Notes under the pieces: model-generated
What the model was told of the DNA's origin: nothing
Seen by the model: the letters and a program-made list of their open reading frames with translations, nothing else
Database searches by the model: none
Translations under genes and position numbers: made by a program
DNA from: Streptomyces netropsis
GTDB taxonomy: Bacteria > Actinomycetota > Actinomycetes > Streptomycetales > Streptomycetaceae
Assembly (NCBI RefSeq): GCF_014203545.1
Contig: NZ_JACHJG010000004.1
Coordinates: 273,173 to 337,172, forward strand
Length of the DNA stretch: 64,000 nucleotides
Direction of reading: 5' to 3'
In this document: piece after piece, positions 19,142-27,722 of the stretch
Position numbering within the stretch: position 1 is the first letter of the stretch
How the letters are laid out: every line of letters begins with the position of its first letter

Positions 19142-20347
19142 TCAGCGGAAGATGCCGGTGTGGCCCAGCGAGTAGCGGCCCGGCTGGGGGTAGACGGCAA
19201 GCCCGTGCGGCCCGGCACCCACCGGGATCCGGGCGATCTGGTGCCCGTCCCGGGTGTCGATCACATACACCTCGGAGTCGTAGCGGCCGGACAGCCACAG
19301 CTCCTTGCCGTCCGCCGACACCCCGCCCATGTCCGGGCTGCCGCCGTCCGGCAGCTCCCACTTCTTCACCAGCTTGCGGCTCGGCAGGTCCAGCACCGAG
19401 ACCGAGCCCTCGCCCCGGTTGGAGATGTACATCGACTTCGAGTCCCGGCTCACATAGAGCCCGTGCGCGCCCTTGCCCGTCGGCATCAGCCAGGGCTTGG
19501 TGAACTTGTCGCCGTTCAGCACCCAGACGCCGTCGGCCATCATGTCGGCGATGTACCAGGTCTTGCCGTCCGAGGAGATCTTCACGTCCTGCGGCATCGC
19601 GCCCTTGAACGGCAGCTTCTGCTGACCGATGACCTTCATCTTCGCCGTGTCGACCTTGAGCAGCTCACCGGAGAACTCGCACGAGACGACGAAGTACCTC
19701 CCGTCCGGCGAGAAGTCCGCGTGATTGACCCCCGCACACGTCACCGGCTCCGTCCGCTTCCGCTCCATCGTGTGCGCGTCGCGGAAGACCAACTCCCGGT
19801 CCATCGACGCCATCACCACCGCGTACTTGCCGTCCGGCGTGAAGTAGAGGTTGTACGGGTCGTGGACCTCGACGGCCTTCCCCACCTCGCCGGTGGCCGG
19901 ATCGATGGGCGTAAGGGTGTGCCCGCGGTTGTTGTTGACCCACAGCGTCTTCAGGTCCCACGACGGCACCACGTGCTGTGGCTGCACACCGACCGGGATC
20001 GTCTCGATGACCTTGTACGTCTCCGGGTCGATGACACTGACCGTGTCGGACTCGGTATTGGGCACGTACACCCGCGACGGGAAGTTCTTCACCACGGGAG
20101 ACAGGGCGTTCGGCCGGTCCGCCGCGTAGAGGTCGTTCGGGTCGAGCACCGGAGGCATGCCGGGCAGCCCCGGTGGCGCGGCCACCTTCTGATGGTGCGC
20201 GCCCCGGTGCGAGCCTTGGTCCGCCGCGTCGTTCGAGGCGGTGCCACCGCAGCCGGCGGCCAGCAGCGCACAGGCGGCCGCCAACAGCGCGGCCCGGCGG
20301 GCCCCCCGCGGGCGGGGGCGGGAACGGTGGTGCGAGAGGAGGATCAT
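19142..20347 (-). CDS. YVTN-type beta-propeller lipoprotein
   Basis: I start at ATG 20347 (401 residues), which overlaps the upstream stop as ATGA; the long upstream frame is not coding here. A lipoprotein signal is seen, with LLAAACALLAAGC at about residues 20-32 (lipobox LAAGC), so it is exported and lipid-anchored. The body is a repeated propeller blade: VYVPNTESDTVSVIDPETYKVIETIPVG, LWVNNNRGHTLTPIDPATGEV and several others, the YVTN pattern. The ligand is unknown. It is coupled to a NodB-fold lipoprotein, so the pair may act at the cell surface. Confidence 0.85.
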   Translation of the reverse strand: MILLSHHRSRPRPRGARRAALLAAACALLAAGCGGTASNDAADQGSHRGAHHQKVAAPPGLPGMPPVLDPNDLYAADRPNALSPVVKNFPSRVYVPNTESDTVSVIDPETYKVIETIPVGVQPQHVVPSWDLKTLWVNNNRGHTLTPIDPATGEVGKAVEVHDPYNLYFTPDGKYAVVMASMDRELVFRDAHTMERKRTEPVTCAGVNHADFSPDGRYFVVSCEFSGELLKVDTAKMKVIGQQKLPFKGAMPQDVKISSDGKTWYIADMMADGVWVLNGDKFTKPWLMPTGKGAHGLYVSRDSKSMYISNRGEGSVSVLDLPSRKLVKKWELPDGGSPDMGGVSADGKELWLSGRYDSEVYVIDTRDGHQIARIPVGAGPHGLAVYPQPGRYSLGHTGIFR

Positions 20348-21159
20348 CGGGTCAGCAGCTCCGTAGTCGTCACCGCGCGCAGACCGCGGCGGTGCAAGCC
20401 GTCGAGGATCGCGGGCAGCGCGGCGACCGTGCCGGCGTGCCCGAAGTGCAGACTCACGACCGACCCGGGCCGCACCGCGCCCAACACGGTACGCCGGACC
20501 GCCTCCGCGCCCGGGTCGGTGAAGTCCAGGGAGTCCACGTCGTACGACAGGACGTGCGGGTATCCGGCCTCGCGTGCGAGCCGGGCCACCTGATCGGTGG
20601 CGTGCCGCGCGCGCGACGGCCGGAACCAGCGGCCGATCCCGCCCGTGAGCCGCCGCAACCGCTCGGCGCACTCACGGATCTCGGCGGCGGCCGCCGGGGC
20701 GCTCATCGTGGAGATGTCCAGATGGCGCATGGTGTGATTGCCCAGCTCGTGCCCGCCGTCGAGCACCCGGCGCGCCATCCGCGGCTGCGCGTCCAGCCAG
20801 TCACCGACGGCCAGCACCGTCAGCCGCGCCTTGGCCCGTTCGGCCGCCGCCAGCATGTCCGTGGCCATCTTCGGATCGCCCCGGCCGTGGAAGGTGAGGG
20901 CCACCGCGTTGCCGGTGCGCGGACCGTGCTCGATCTGGGCGGGCAGCCCGGCCGGAAGCGCGGGCAGCACGAGCGGCCTGGGCGCGACGGGCTTCTTGGA
21001 CGCCCCGGCCGACGTCGACGCCGCCGGGCTCCTGGCCGCCGCGCCACCGCCGGCGGTCCCGTCGTGCCCCGCGCAGCCCGCGGCGGCCGCCCCCGCGGCC
21101 CCGGCGAGGGCACCGCGCGCGGCCGCGCGCAGCACCGTGCGGCGGTGAAGGAAGGTCAC
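20344..21159 (-). CDS. NodB-fold polysaccharide deacetylase-like lipoprotein with an altered active site
   Basis: 271 residues. The N-terminus has an Arg-Arg pair and a lipobox-like AAAAGC near residue 28, so it is probably a lipoprotein exported by Tat or Sec. The NodB domain is seen from AVALTFHGRGDP to SVVSLHFGH. Motif 2 is present (GNHTMRH, the His-x3-His zinc pair), but motif 1, normally TFDDG with the catalytic and zinc-binding Asp, reads TFHGRGD. Activity is therefore doubtful. The start is GTG; the upstream 88 bases are AT-rich and probably carry the operon promoter. Confidence 0.82.
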   Translation of the reverse strand: MTFLHRRTVLRAAARGALAGAAGAAAAGCAGHDGTAGGGAAARSPAASTSAGASKKPVAPRPLVLPALPAGLPAQIEHGPRTGNAVALTFHGRGDPKMATDMLAAAERAKARLTVLAVGDWLDAQPRMARRVLDGGHELGNHTMRHLDISTMSAPAAAAEIRECAERLRRLTGGIGRWFRPSRARHATDQVARLAREAGYPHVLSYDVDSLDFTDPGAEAVRRTVLGAVRPGSVVSLHFGHAGTVAALPAILDGLHRRGLRAVTTTELLTR

Positions 21160-21247
21160 CGCACCATTAGAGCTTCTTTATAAACAATTGGGGCGATTTG
21201 CCCGTTTTAACTGAGGCGTGTCCTCGTCTTACGGCTATACGGCGAGG

Positions 21248-21808
21248 TCAGACGGTCGGCCAGACGTCGGCGAGCATCTTCCGCGTGTCGGCGAGCAGTT
21301 GGGGCAGCACCTTGGTGTGGCCGATGACGGGCAGGAAATTGGTGTCCCCGCCCCAGCGCGGCACGATGTGCTGGTGCAGGTGGGCGGCAATGCCGGCGCC
21401 GGCCACGCTGCCCTGGTTCATGCCGATGTTGAACCCGTGCGCCCCGGAGGCGGCCCGCAGGGCGGCCATGGCCCGCTTGGTGAACTCCGCGAGCTCCAGG
21501 GTCTCGGCGTCGTCGAGCTCCGTGTAATCGGCGATGTGCCGGAAGGGGACGACCATGAGGTGCCCGCCGTTGTACGGATAGAGGTTGAGCACCGCGTACA
21601 CGCGCTCACCTCGGGCGATGATCAGCCCGTCCTCGTCGCTCTTCTCGGGAATCGAGCAGAACGGACAGCCGTCGTCGGCACCGGGGCCGGTCGGCTTGTT
21701 CTCACCCTGGATGTACGCCATCCGGTGGGGCGTCCACAGGCGCTGGAACGCGTCCGGCGTCCCGACTCCGATCTGCTGTTCCGGCTCAGTCGTCATGTTG
21801 AGCAGCAT
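21248..21808 (-). CDS. HIT-family nucleotide phosphorylase/hydrolase
   Basis: 186 residues. The histidine triad HLHQHIVPRW is near the C-terminus, and CPFCSIP near residue 50 is a Cys pair typical of this subgroup. Its place between thrS and the pgsA region corresponds to mycobacterial Rv2613c, an Ap4A phosphorylase, so cleavage of diadenosine tetraphosphate is likely; AMP-derivative hydrolysis is the alternative. ATG 21808 has GGGGA close by; ATG 21796 four codons later (MTTEPEQQ) is also possible. Confidence 0.88.
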   Translation of the reverse strand: MLLNMTTEPEQQIGVGTPDAFQRLWTPHRMAYIQGENKPTGPGADDGCPFCSIPEKSDEDGLIIARGERVYAVLNLYPYNGGHLMVVPFRHIADYTELDDAETLELAEFTKRAMAALRAASGAHGFNIGMNQGSVAGAGIAAHLHQHIVPRWGGDTNFLPVIGHTKVLPQLLADTRKMLADVWPTV

Positions 21809-21834
21809 ATTCCCCGGGCGGGCGAAGATGCGCC

Positions 21835-21862
21835 GAGGGGCGGCCCTGATGGGCCGCCCCTC
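21835..21862 (-). terminator. Terminator downstream of thrS
   Basis: Perfect 12-bp stem (21835-21846 with 21851-21862) with a four-base loop, about 90 bases after the thrS stop. Confidence 0.8.
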
Positions 21863-21946
21863 TCACCCCGCCGGTCGCGGAGAACACAATCCAGCTGGAC
21901 TTCAAACTACCGGAGCGCGGCTCACCCCCGCCTGCGCGGGGAACGC
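21859..21946. CRISPR. Candidate two-repeat, one-spacer type I-E-like CRISPR remnant
   Basis: The 29 bases at 21918-21946 match the E. coli type I-E repeat (reverse complement) at 23 of 29 positions by my alignment, including CCCCGC and GCGCGGGGAAC, the stem and its flank. An upstream 29-base segment (21859-21887) matches at 18 of 29 with no gaps, starting exactly 59 bases earlier. Between them is a 30-base spacer-like stretch of lower GC. No cas gene lies in the window. The first copy overlaps the thrS terminator arm by four bases. It could be a dead array end or chance. Confidence 0.5.
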
Positions 21947-21947
21947 G

Positions 21948-23924
21948 TCACACCTGGACGCGACGCTCTACGACATCAACGAGCTTCGCGATCGCCTCGG
22001 CACGGGGAATCCCGTTCTCCTGCGACCCGTCCCGGTAGCGGAAGGACACCGTACCCGCGGCCATGTCCTCGTCACCGACGATGATCATGAAAGGCACCTT
22101 GGACTTCTGAGCGTTTCGGATCTTCTTCTGCATCCGGTCCGAGGAGGCGTCGACCTCGACCCGCAGACCCTTCTTCTTCGCCTCGGCGGCGAACTCCTGC
22201 AGGTACTCGACGTGCCCGTCACCGATCGGGATGCCGACCGCCTGCACCGGAGCCAGCCACGCCGGGAACGCGCCCGCGTAGTGCTCCAGCAGAACGGCGA
22301 AGAACCTTTCGATGCTGCCGAACAGCGCACGGTGGATCATGACCGGCTGCTGCTTGGTGCCATCGGCCGCCGTGTACTCGAGATCGAACCTCTGCGGGAG
22401 GTTGAAGTCGAGCTGGATGGTCGACATCTGCCACGTACGGCCAATCGCGTCCTTGGCCTGCACCGAGATCTTCGGGCCGTAGAAGGCAGCGCCGCCCGGG
22501 TCCATGACGAGCTCCAGGCCCTGCTTCTCCGCGACCTTGCGCAGGGTCTCGGTGGCCTCGGTCCAGTTCTCGTCGGAGCCGACGAACTTGGTCTCGTCCT
22601 TGGTGGACAGCTCCAGGTAGAAGTCGGTCAGACCGTAGTCGCGGAGCAGGTCCAGGACGAAGGTCAGCGTCGTGTCGAGCTCCTCCGCCATCTGCTCGCG
22701 GGTGCAGTAGATGTGCGCGTCGTCCTGCGTGAAGCCACGGGCGCGGGTCAGGCCGTGGACCACACCCGACTTCTCGTAGCGGTACACGGTCCCGAACTCG
22801 AACAGACGCAGCGGCAGCTCACGGTACGAACGCCCGCGCGCATCGAAGATCAGGTTGTGCATCGGGCAGTTCATGGGCTTGAGGTAGTAGTCCGTGCCCG
22901 CGTCGAGCTGCATGGGGGGGTACATGCCGTCGGCGTACCAGTCCAGGTGGCCGCTCTTCTCGAAGAGCGCGCCCTTGGTGGCGTGCGGGGTGTAGACGAA
23001 CTCGTAGCCGTTCTCCTCGTGCTTGCGGCGCGAGTAGTCCTCCATCACCCGGCGGATGATGCCGCCGCGCGGGTGGAAGACCGCGAGACCCGAGCCGATC
23101 TCATCCGGGATGGAGAAGAGGTCCAGCTCGGAACCGAGCCTGCGGTGGTCGCGCTTCTCGGCCTCGGCGAGGAACTCCAGGTGCGCCTTCAGCTCGTCCT
23201 TCGTCGGCCACGCGGTGCCGTAGATGCGCTGCAACATGGGGTTCTTCTCGCTGCCGCGCCAGTAGGCCGCCGCGTTGCGCATGAGCTTGAACGCCGGGAT
23301 GAACCGGGTGGTCGGCAGGTGCGGGCCGCGGCAGAGGTCGCTCCAGCACGTCTCGCCGGTCTTCGGGTCCAGGTTGTCGTAGATGGTGAGCTCGCCGGCG
23401 CCCACCTCGACGTCCGCGCCGTCCTCGTGCGAGGCGGAGCCCTTGAGGCCGATCAGCTCCAGCTTGTAGGGCTCGTCGGCGAGCTCCTCGCGGGCGGCCT
23501 CGTCGGTCACCACACGGCGGGAGAACTTCTGGCCCCGCTTCTGGATCTCCTGCATCTTCTTCTCGATGGCCTTGAGGTCATCGGGGTGGAAGGGCTTCTC
23601 GACGTCGAAGTCGTAGTAGAAGCCGTCCTTGACCGGCGGGCCGATGCCCAGCTTGGCCTCGGGGAAGAGCTCCTGCACGGCCTGGGCCATGACGTGCGCC
23701 GTCGAGTGGCGCAGGATGTTGAGGCCGTCCTCGGAGGAGATCTCGACGGGCTCGACCTCGTCGCCGTCGGCGACCGCGTACGCGAGGTCCTTCAGCTCGC
23801 CCGCGACACGGGCGGCGACGATGGTGCGCTCTCCGGCGAACAGGTCGGCGGCCGTAGTGCCCGTCGTCACCACGCGCTCTTCCCGCTCGGAATCGCGTTG
23901 GATGATCACACGGACGTCTGACAC
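21948..23924 (-). CDS. thrS: Threonyl-tRNA synthetase
   Basis: Charges tRNA-Thr with threonine. I start at GTG 23924 (658 residues, [18 protein letters not shown]) with GGAGAG four bases upstream. The order is TGS domain (1-60), editing domain with [10 protein letters not shown] and a [11 protein letters not shown] zinc/editing motif, then the class II catalytic core (motif 2 [33 protein letters not shown], motif 3 [21 protein letters not shown]), and a C-terminal anticodon-binding domain. I see no T-box leader in the upstream 218 bases. Confidence 0.97.
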   Translation of the reverse strand: MSDVRVIIQRDSEREERVVTTGTTAADLFAGERTIVAARVAGELKDLAYAVADGDEVEPVEISSEDGLNILRHSTAHVMAQAVQELFPEAKLGIGPPVKDGFYYDFDVEKPFHPDDLKAIEKKMQEIQKRGQKFSRRVVTDEAAREELADEPYKLELIGLKGSASHEDGADVEVGAGELTIYDNLDPKTGETCWSDLCRGPHLPTTRFIPAFKLMRNAAAYWRGSEKNPMLQRIYGTAWPTKDELKAHLEFLAEAEKRDHRRLGSELDLFSIPDEIGSGLAVFHPRGGIIRRVMEDYSRRKHEENGYEFVYTPHATKGALFEKSGHLDWYADGMYPPMQLDAGTDYYLKPMNCPMHNLIFDARGRSYRELPLRLFEFGTVYRYEKSGVVHGLTRARGFTQDDAHIYCTREQMAEELDTTLTFVLDLLRDYGLTDFYLELSTKDETKFVGSDENWTEATETLRKVAEKQGLELVMDPGGAAFYGPKISVQAKDAIGRTWQMSTIQLDFNLPQRFDLEYTAADGTKQQPVMIHRALFGSIERFFAVLLEHYAGAFPAWLAPVQAVGIPIGDGHVEYLQEFAAEAKKKGLRVEVDASSDRMQKKIRNAQKSKVPFMIIVGDEDMAAGTVSFRYRDGSQENGIPRAEAIAKLVDVVERRVQV

Positions 23925-24062
23925 CGGTCTCTCCTGACTCACGGGGCGCGACAGCGAACGCTGCGCGCCTGAATCGTACCGAGCCGGGCACCCTGGTCGC
24001 GAAACGGTTGCGCTGCGCGCACGCTCACCCGGTCCGGGTGCCGCTGCCGCGCGGGCAGTGGC

Positions 24063-24098
24063 CGGGCGCGACACCGCTGCGCAGCGGTGTCGCGCCCG
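24063..24098 (-). terminator. Terminator of the DUF4365 operon
   Basis: Perfect 36-base palindrome (two 18-base arms, no loop) between the operon end at 24143 and the thrS start. Confidence 0.8.
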
Positions 24099-24142
24099 CA
24101 GCCGGCACGACGAACCACGGTCGGAAGACCGCCGGGCAGACG

Positions 24143-25333
24143 TCAGTCGTCGCGCGTCTCCTCGAAGGAGGCGACGTGGAGGGACTTCAGCAGGCGGTCC
24201 CGCTCCGCCTCGTCGACGTGTACCGGTACGACGTCGCTCGCCCCGGTCAGCCGGCGGAAGCCGCCCCGGCTCTCCAGCCGTCCGCTGACGCGCAGCGGGA
24301 GTCCTACGAGGTGGGCGTGGCCGGCGATCCGGTAGTCGTCCTCGTCGAGCGCCACCCGCACCTGTGCCACGTCCGCGCCGGCGAGCACGCGCAGACGTAC
24401 CACTCCGGTCCCGCCCGGCGCCTCGCGTCGCATCCGCACGACGGTGCCGGTGAGCCGCACGGGTACGGAGGGCTCGTCGCGTACGTACCGGGCCCCGGCG
24501 GCCCGGAGGGCGGGGAGGTCGCCCGGGGAGAACTCCACCGGCTCGGGCCGGGCTGCGAACCCCTGGGGCGGGGGGACGGCCGGCGCCCAGTCGAGGGTGA
24601 CGCGGATGCCTTGCGAGCCGCGGACCAGCGCGGTGATCGCCTCGGTCAGCTCGCGGCACACGCCCGCCTCCGGCGCCGCGTCGAACGCCTCGGTCCTGCC
24701 GGTCGCCCGCTGGTAGTCGGTGGCGTCCCGGGTCGCCTGCAGGGCCCGTAACAGGGCCGTGGCGACCCGGCGGCCGCCGATGGCGTCCGGGCCCGCGGGG
24801 CCCGGTGTCCCGACCGGCAGGAAGACCGTCAGTTCACGGCCGCCCGGGGCGGGGCCCACCAGCAGCGGGTCCAGGGCGGTCTCGGCCTGCCTGCGGCGGC
24901 GCGCGCCGTGGTGGCCCGCGTGCCCGTGGGCCGCGAGCGCTCCGGCGAGCAGCATGGCGCGGGCCCCGGCCCGGAGCCGTTCCTGCGCGGTCCAGGCGGC
25001 GGCGGGGGCGGCGGGTTCGGCGACCTCGCGGCGCCAGCGGACCTCGTCGCTGGGCGTGCGCAGGGAGACGAGGACGTCGCGGGCGGAGGGGACGGGGCTC
25101 CGTTCGAGGGCGGTGAGGGCTTCGGCGAGCAGGTCGGCGCTGTCGGGGAAGGCGGGGCTCTCGGGGACGAGGAGGCTGGTGCCGGTGCCGTCGGGTGGGG
25201 TCCAGCGGCCGTAGCGGCCCGCTTCTCCGCCGCGGCGGCGCCAGCCGTGGCGGGCCAGGAGGGCGCCGAGGACGAAGGGATCGACCCGCTCCCGGGCGGG
25301 GTGTCGTAGGGGGCCGTCGGCCGGTCGGTGCAT
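24143..25333 (-). CDS. Unrecognised protein with a C-terminal OB-like segment, partner of DUF4365
   Basis: I do not recognise the N-terminal two-thirds of this 396-residue protein. ATG 25333 shares its A with the upstream TGA (TGATG), so it is coupled to the DUF4365 gene. The C-terminal ~110 residues are strand-rich, with [16 protein letters not shown]..., [38 protein letters not shown], the look of a small OB-like beta-barrel that might bind nucleic acid. A His/Arg-rich stretch ([15 protein letters not shown]) lies near residue 150. The protein ends at a perfect palindromic terminator. Function is unknown. Confidence 0.75.
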   Translation of the reverse strand: MHRPADGPLRHPARERVDPFVLGALLARHGWRRRGGEAGRYGRWTPPDGTGTSLLVPESPAFPDSADLLAEALTALERSPVPSARDVLVSLRTPSDEVRWRREVAEPAAPAAAWTAQERLRAGARAMLLAGALAAHGHAGHHGARRRRQAETALDPLLVGPAPGGRELTVFLPVGTPGPAGPDAIGGRRVATALLRALQATRDATDYQRATGRTEAFDAAPEAGVCRELTEAITALVRGSQGIRVTLDWAPAVPPPQGFAARPEPVEFSPGDLPALRAAGARYVRDEPSVPVRLTGTVVRMRREAPGGTGVVRLRVLAGADVAQVRVALDEDDYRIAGHAHLVGLPLRVSGRLESRGGFRRLTGASDVVPVHVDEAERDRLLKSLHVASFEETRDD

Positions 25334-25911
25334 CAGGGTCTCCCTCCCGCCCCGACCCGCGTCATGATCTCGCAGAGCGCGCGGTCGTCGAAGACGCGCG
25401 TGGTCGGGATCCGCACTGTGGTTCTGCGCCTGCCCGTCACGGGATGGCCGGCCAGGTTGGTCCAGTAGCAGCAGTGGCGTAGTTCGAGGCGGTCGTGGCC
25501 GGCCCGCAGCCAATCGTCCCGGGCCCGGGGCACGATCATCACGACGAGGATCTTGTGCACCGACACGGGGGTGCGGGCGAGCTTGGCCAGGTGGTCGTTG
25601 TCGAGGGTGAAGGAGAAGGTCGGCCCGGGTGGGCGGGGGGCGAGCTGGTAGGTGCATTTGAGCTGCACCTTGATGGTCACCTCGTCGTCGACGGCGTGGC
25701 GGGGGGTGCTGTGGCTGACGTGCCAGTCGATGCCGTAGTCGGGAAAGGGCTGGGCGAGTGAGCAGCCGGCGGCTGCCGCGACGGCGTGCAGATAGCCGAC
25801 CTGGAGGGTCTCCATGCAGGCGGTGGTGGCGAGCGTCCCGCGCGGCGGGGGGATCCGGTCGGGCAGCAGGCCGCTCGCCGGCAGGGCCGGGTCGGGCTGC
25901 GCGAGGGTCAT
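25333..25911 (-). CDS. DUF4365 domain protein (PD-(D/E)XK-like)
   Basis: 192 residues from ATG 25911 (MTLAQPDPALPASGLL), with GGAAGG ten bases upstream. The core reads YGIDWHVSHSTPR... EVTIKVQLKCTYQL: an Asp followed about 25 residues later by QLK, the metal-site arrangement of PD-(D/E)XK-type folds with Gln in place of the second acid. DUF4365 proteins occur with nuclease, restriction and other defence genes. It is translationally coupled to an unknown OB-like protein. Nuclease activity is inferred, not shown. Confidence 0.8.
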   Translation of the reverse strand: MTLAQPDPALPASGLLPDRIPPPRGTLATTACMETLQVGYLHAVAAAAGCSLAQPFPDYGIDWHVSHSTPRHAVDDEVTIKVQLKCTYQLAPRPPGPTFSFTLDNDHLAKLARTPVSVHKILVVMIVPRARDDWLRAGHDRLELRHCCYWTNLAGHPVTGRRRTTVRIPTTRVFDDRALCEIMTRVGAGGRP

Positions 25912-26079
25912 GTCCGAAATACCTTCCGGGCTGCACCGGTCCAACGGTTCCGTACATCTGTGTTGTCACCGTATGAACTCCGTTGCAAACAGGGACGGTT
26001 CGCATCCGGGGGTGGCCGGGTATCACCTGGCAAGGAGGAGAACACGCCAATTGCCGGTCAAGCGCGAGGAGTTGTGGAC

Positions 26080-26805
26080 ATGTCGTGCTGGTTCGAGGGA
26101 CCGCTCGCCGCCTTCGACACCGAGACCACGGGGGTCGATGTCGAGAATGACCGGATAGTGTCGGCGGCTCTCGTGCTGCAGTCGCAGTCGGGGGCCGCGC
26201 CGATCGTCACCAGTTGGCTGGTGGATCCGGGGGTGCCGGTGCCCGAGGGGGCGACGGCGATACACGGTCTGACGGATGAGTACCTCCAGCGGAACGGGCG
26301 CTGGCCGGCTCCGGTGATGGAGGAGGTGGCGCGGGCGCTCGCGCGGCAGTCGGCGCGGGGGGTGCCGCTGGTCGTGATGAACGCGCCGTTCGATCTGACG
26401 CTGCTGGACCGCGAGTTGCGGCGGCACCGGGCGACGCCGCTGTCGGAGTATCTGGGGGTCACGCCGTTGTGCGTGCTGGATCCCTGGGTGCTCGACAAGC
26501 ATCTGGACCGGTACCGCAAGGGGCGCCGCACGCTGACGGATCTGTGTGCGCAGTACGGCGTGGAGCTGACGGGCGCCCATGACGCGGCGGCGGATGCCAC
26601 GGCGGCGCTGGAGGTGGTGCGGGCGGTGGGGCGCCGGTTCTCGGCGCGGCTGGAGCGGCTGAGCCCGGCGGAGCTGCACACGCGGCAGGCGGTGTGGCAC
26701 TCGGCGCAGGCCCGTGGCCTTCAGGCGTGGTTCGCGCGCAACGGCTCGGAGGAGGTGTGCGACCCGGCCTGGCCGCTGCGGCCGGATGTGCCCGCCGCGG
26801 CGTGA
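26080..26805 (+). CDS. DEDDh 3'-5' exonuclease (DnaQ/epsilon-like)
   Basis: 241 residues from ATG 26080 (MSCWFEGPLAAFDTETTG), with GAGGAG eight bases upstream. The catalytic residues are visible: FDTETTG (Asp, Glu), NAPFDLTLLDRE (Asp) and HDAAADA (His, Asp), the DEDDh order. It lacks polymerase or helicase domains, so it is a free-standing exonuclease for repair, proofreading or RNA trimming. It is divergent from the DUF4365 operon across 168 bases; a GGGTAT -10-like motif 65 bases upstream is noted, but I assign no sigma factor. Confidence 0.9.
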   Translation: MSCWFEGPLAAFDTETTGVDVENDRIVSAALVLQSQSGAAPIVTSWLVDPGVPVPEGATAIHGLTDEYLQRNGRWPAPVMEEVARALARQSARGVPLVVMNAPFDLTLLDRELRRHRATPLSEYLGVTPLCVLDPWVLDKHLDRYRKGRRTLTDLCAQYGVELTGAHDAAADATAALEVVRAVGRRFSARLERLSPAELHTRQAVWHSAQARGLQAWFARNGSEEVCDPAWPLRPDVPAAA

Positions 26806-26863
26806 GGCCCTCAGGCGGGCGGTCCGCCGGCGGTCGCTGCGACGGCCGCTGCGCACAACGCAC

Positions 26864-26895
26864 AAGGCCGGTCCGTCATTTGACGTACCGGCCTT
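26864..26895. terminator. Bidirectional terminator between the exonuclease and tRNA-Val
   Basis: 9-bp stem (26864-26872 with 26887-26895) that continues after one mismatch into a further 5-bp inner stem. It serves both converging genes. Confidence 0.8.
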
Positions 26896-26901
26896 CTCGG
26901 G

Positions 26902-26973
26902 TGGGCGATACTGGGTTCGAACCAGTGACCTCTTCGGTGTGAACGAAGCGCTCTCCCACTGAGCTAATCGCCC
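26902..26973 (-). tRNA. tRNA-Val(CAC)
   Basis: Cloverleaf of 72 bases with acceptor GGGCGAT/ATCGCCC, discriminator A, and anticodon stem CUUCG/CGAAG with loop UUCACAC, anticodon CAC. No encoded CCA. A likely promoter is at 27011-27040. The second copy at 27573-27644 differs by two bases in the D and T arms. Confidence 0.95.
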
Positions 26974-27010
26974 GAGTGCGTTCCCGGCGTTTCCCCCGGC
27001 AACGCAGTGA

Positions 27011-27040
27011 ACAATACAGCCCGTGGCGGCTCTCCATCAA
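27011..27040 (-). promoter_or_regulatory. Candidate promoter of tRNA-Val at 26902
   Basis: Minus strand TTGATG (27040-27035) and TATTGT (27016-27011) with an 18-base spacer, inside the 3' end of the SRPBCC gene. Confidence 0.4.
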
Positions 27041-27504
27041 ATCTCCCCCGCCCGGCGCTCCAGGTGCGCGCGCAGTCCGCGTCGTCCGGCGCGCATCATC
27101 CACGCGTGGTTGGCGACGAAGAGCGGGCGGGCGGGCAGCGCCAAGCGCCGCATGAGGGGGCTGCGGGCCTCGACCTCCTGCTCGAAGCGGACGTGGCTGC
27201 CCGTGGCGCCGTGAGGCTGCACGGTCCAGCGGACCCATCCCTCGAGGTCGCCGGTCATGGTGATCTCGAGGATCCGGGCGGCCGGGTCGCGGCGTCGTTC
27301 GCGGGCGGTGACGGTGAGGTCGTACGGCAGGAGGGAGCGGAAGCGTGCGGTGCCGCTGGTCCCGTCGAGGGTGTGCACGTCCCGGACCTGGGGCCACCAG
27401 GCGGGGTAGCTCTCCACGGCCTCCAGGGCGGCGTAGACGGCATCCGGCGGGGCGGGCAGGGTCCAGTCACTGCGGAAGCGGAAGGTGTGGCGGCTGCGGG
27501 GCAT
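27037..27504 (-). CDS. SRPBCC (polyketide cyclase/START-like) family protein
   Basis: 155 residues from ATG 27504 (MPRSRHTFRFRSDWTLPAPPDAVYAALEAVESYPAWWPQVR). The SRPBCC signature is clear: DAVYAALEAVESYPAWWPQV, a beta strand segment LEITMTGDLEGWVRWTVQ, and the C-terminal amphipathic helix (PARPLFVANHAWMMRAGRRGLRAHLE). It binds a hydrophobic ligand in the usual family fold, but the ligand is unknown. It lies between two tRNA-Val(CAC) genes on the same strand; the ribosome binding site is weak. Confidence 0.85.
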   Translation of the reverse strand: MPRSRHTFRFRSDWTLPAPPDAVYAALEAVESYPAWWPQVRDVHTLDGTSGTARFRSLLPYDLTVTARERRRDPAARILEITMTGDLEGWVRWTVQPHGATGSHVRFEQEVEARSPLMRRLALPARPLFVANHAWMMRAGRRGLRAHLERRAGEI

Positions 27505-27521
27505 GGGGGTCAGCGGACACC

Positions 27522-27565
27522 AAAAAACCGAGGGTCCGCAAGGGGTTAACCTCGCGGACCCTCGG
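27522..27565 (-). terminator. Rho-independent terminator of tRNA-Val at 27573
   Basis: Perfect 12-bp stem (27528-27539 with 27554-27565) followed on the minus strand by T6. One of the few terminators here with a proper U-tract; it begins eight bases after the tRNA. Confidence 0.9.
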
Positions 27566-27572
27566 TCCGATG

Positions 27573-27644
27573 TGGGCGATACTGGGATCGAACCAGTGAC
27601 CTCTTCGGTGTGAACGAAGCGCTCTCCCGCTGAGCTAATCGCCC
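27573..27644 (-). tRNA. tRNA-Val(CAC), second copy
   Basis: 72 bases with acceptor GGGCGAT/ATCGCCC, anticodon loop UUCACAC (CAC) and discriminator A. Compared with the copy at 26902 it differs at one D-arm and one T-arm position only. A strong terminator follows. Confidence 0.95.
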
Positions 27645-27722
27645 GGGCGCACCGCAAACATTACCGCATGTCAGACGGTGCCTTGGACCATGGCGGCCAC
27701 CCTGTGCCGGGGCGGGCGGGAA

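Noticed and set aside
23925..24142. T-box leader upstream of thrS
   Set aside because: No T-box sequence or specifier stem; the hairpin there is a perfect palindrome belonging to the neighbouring operon.
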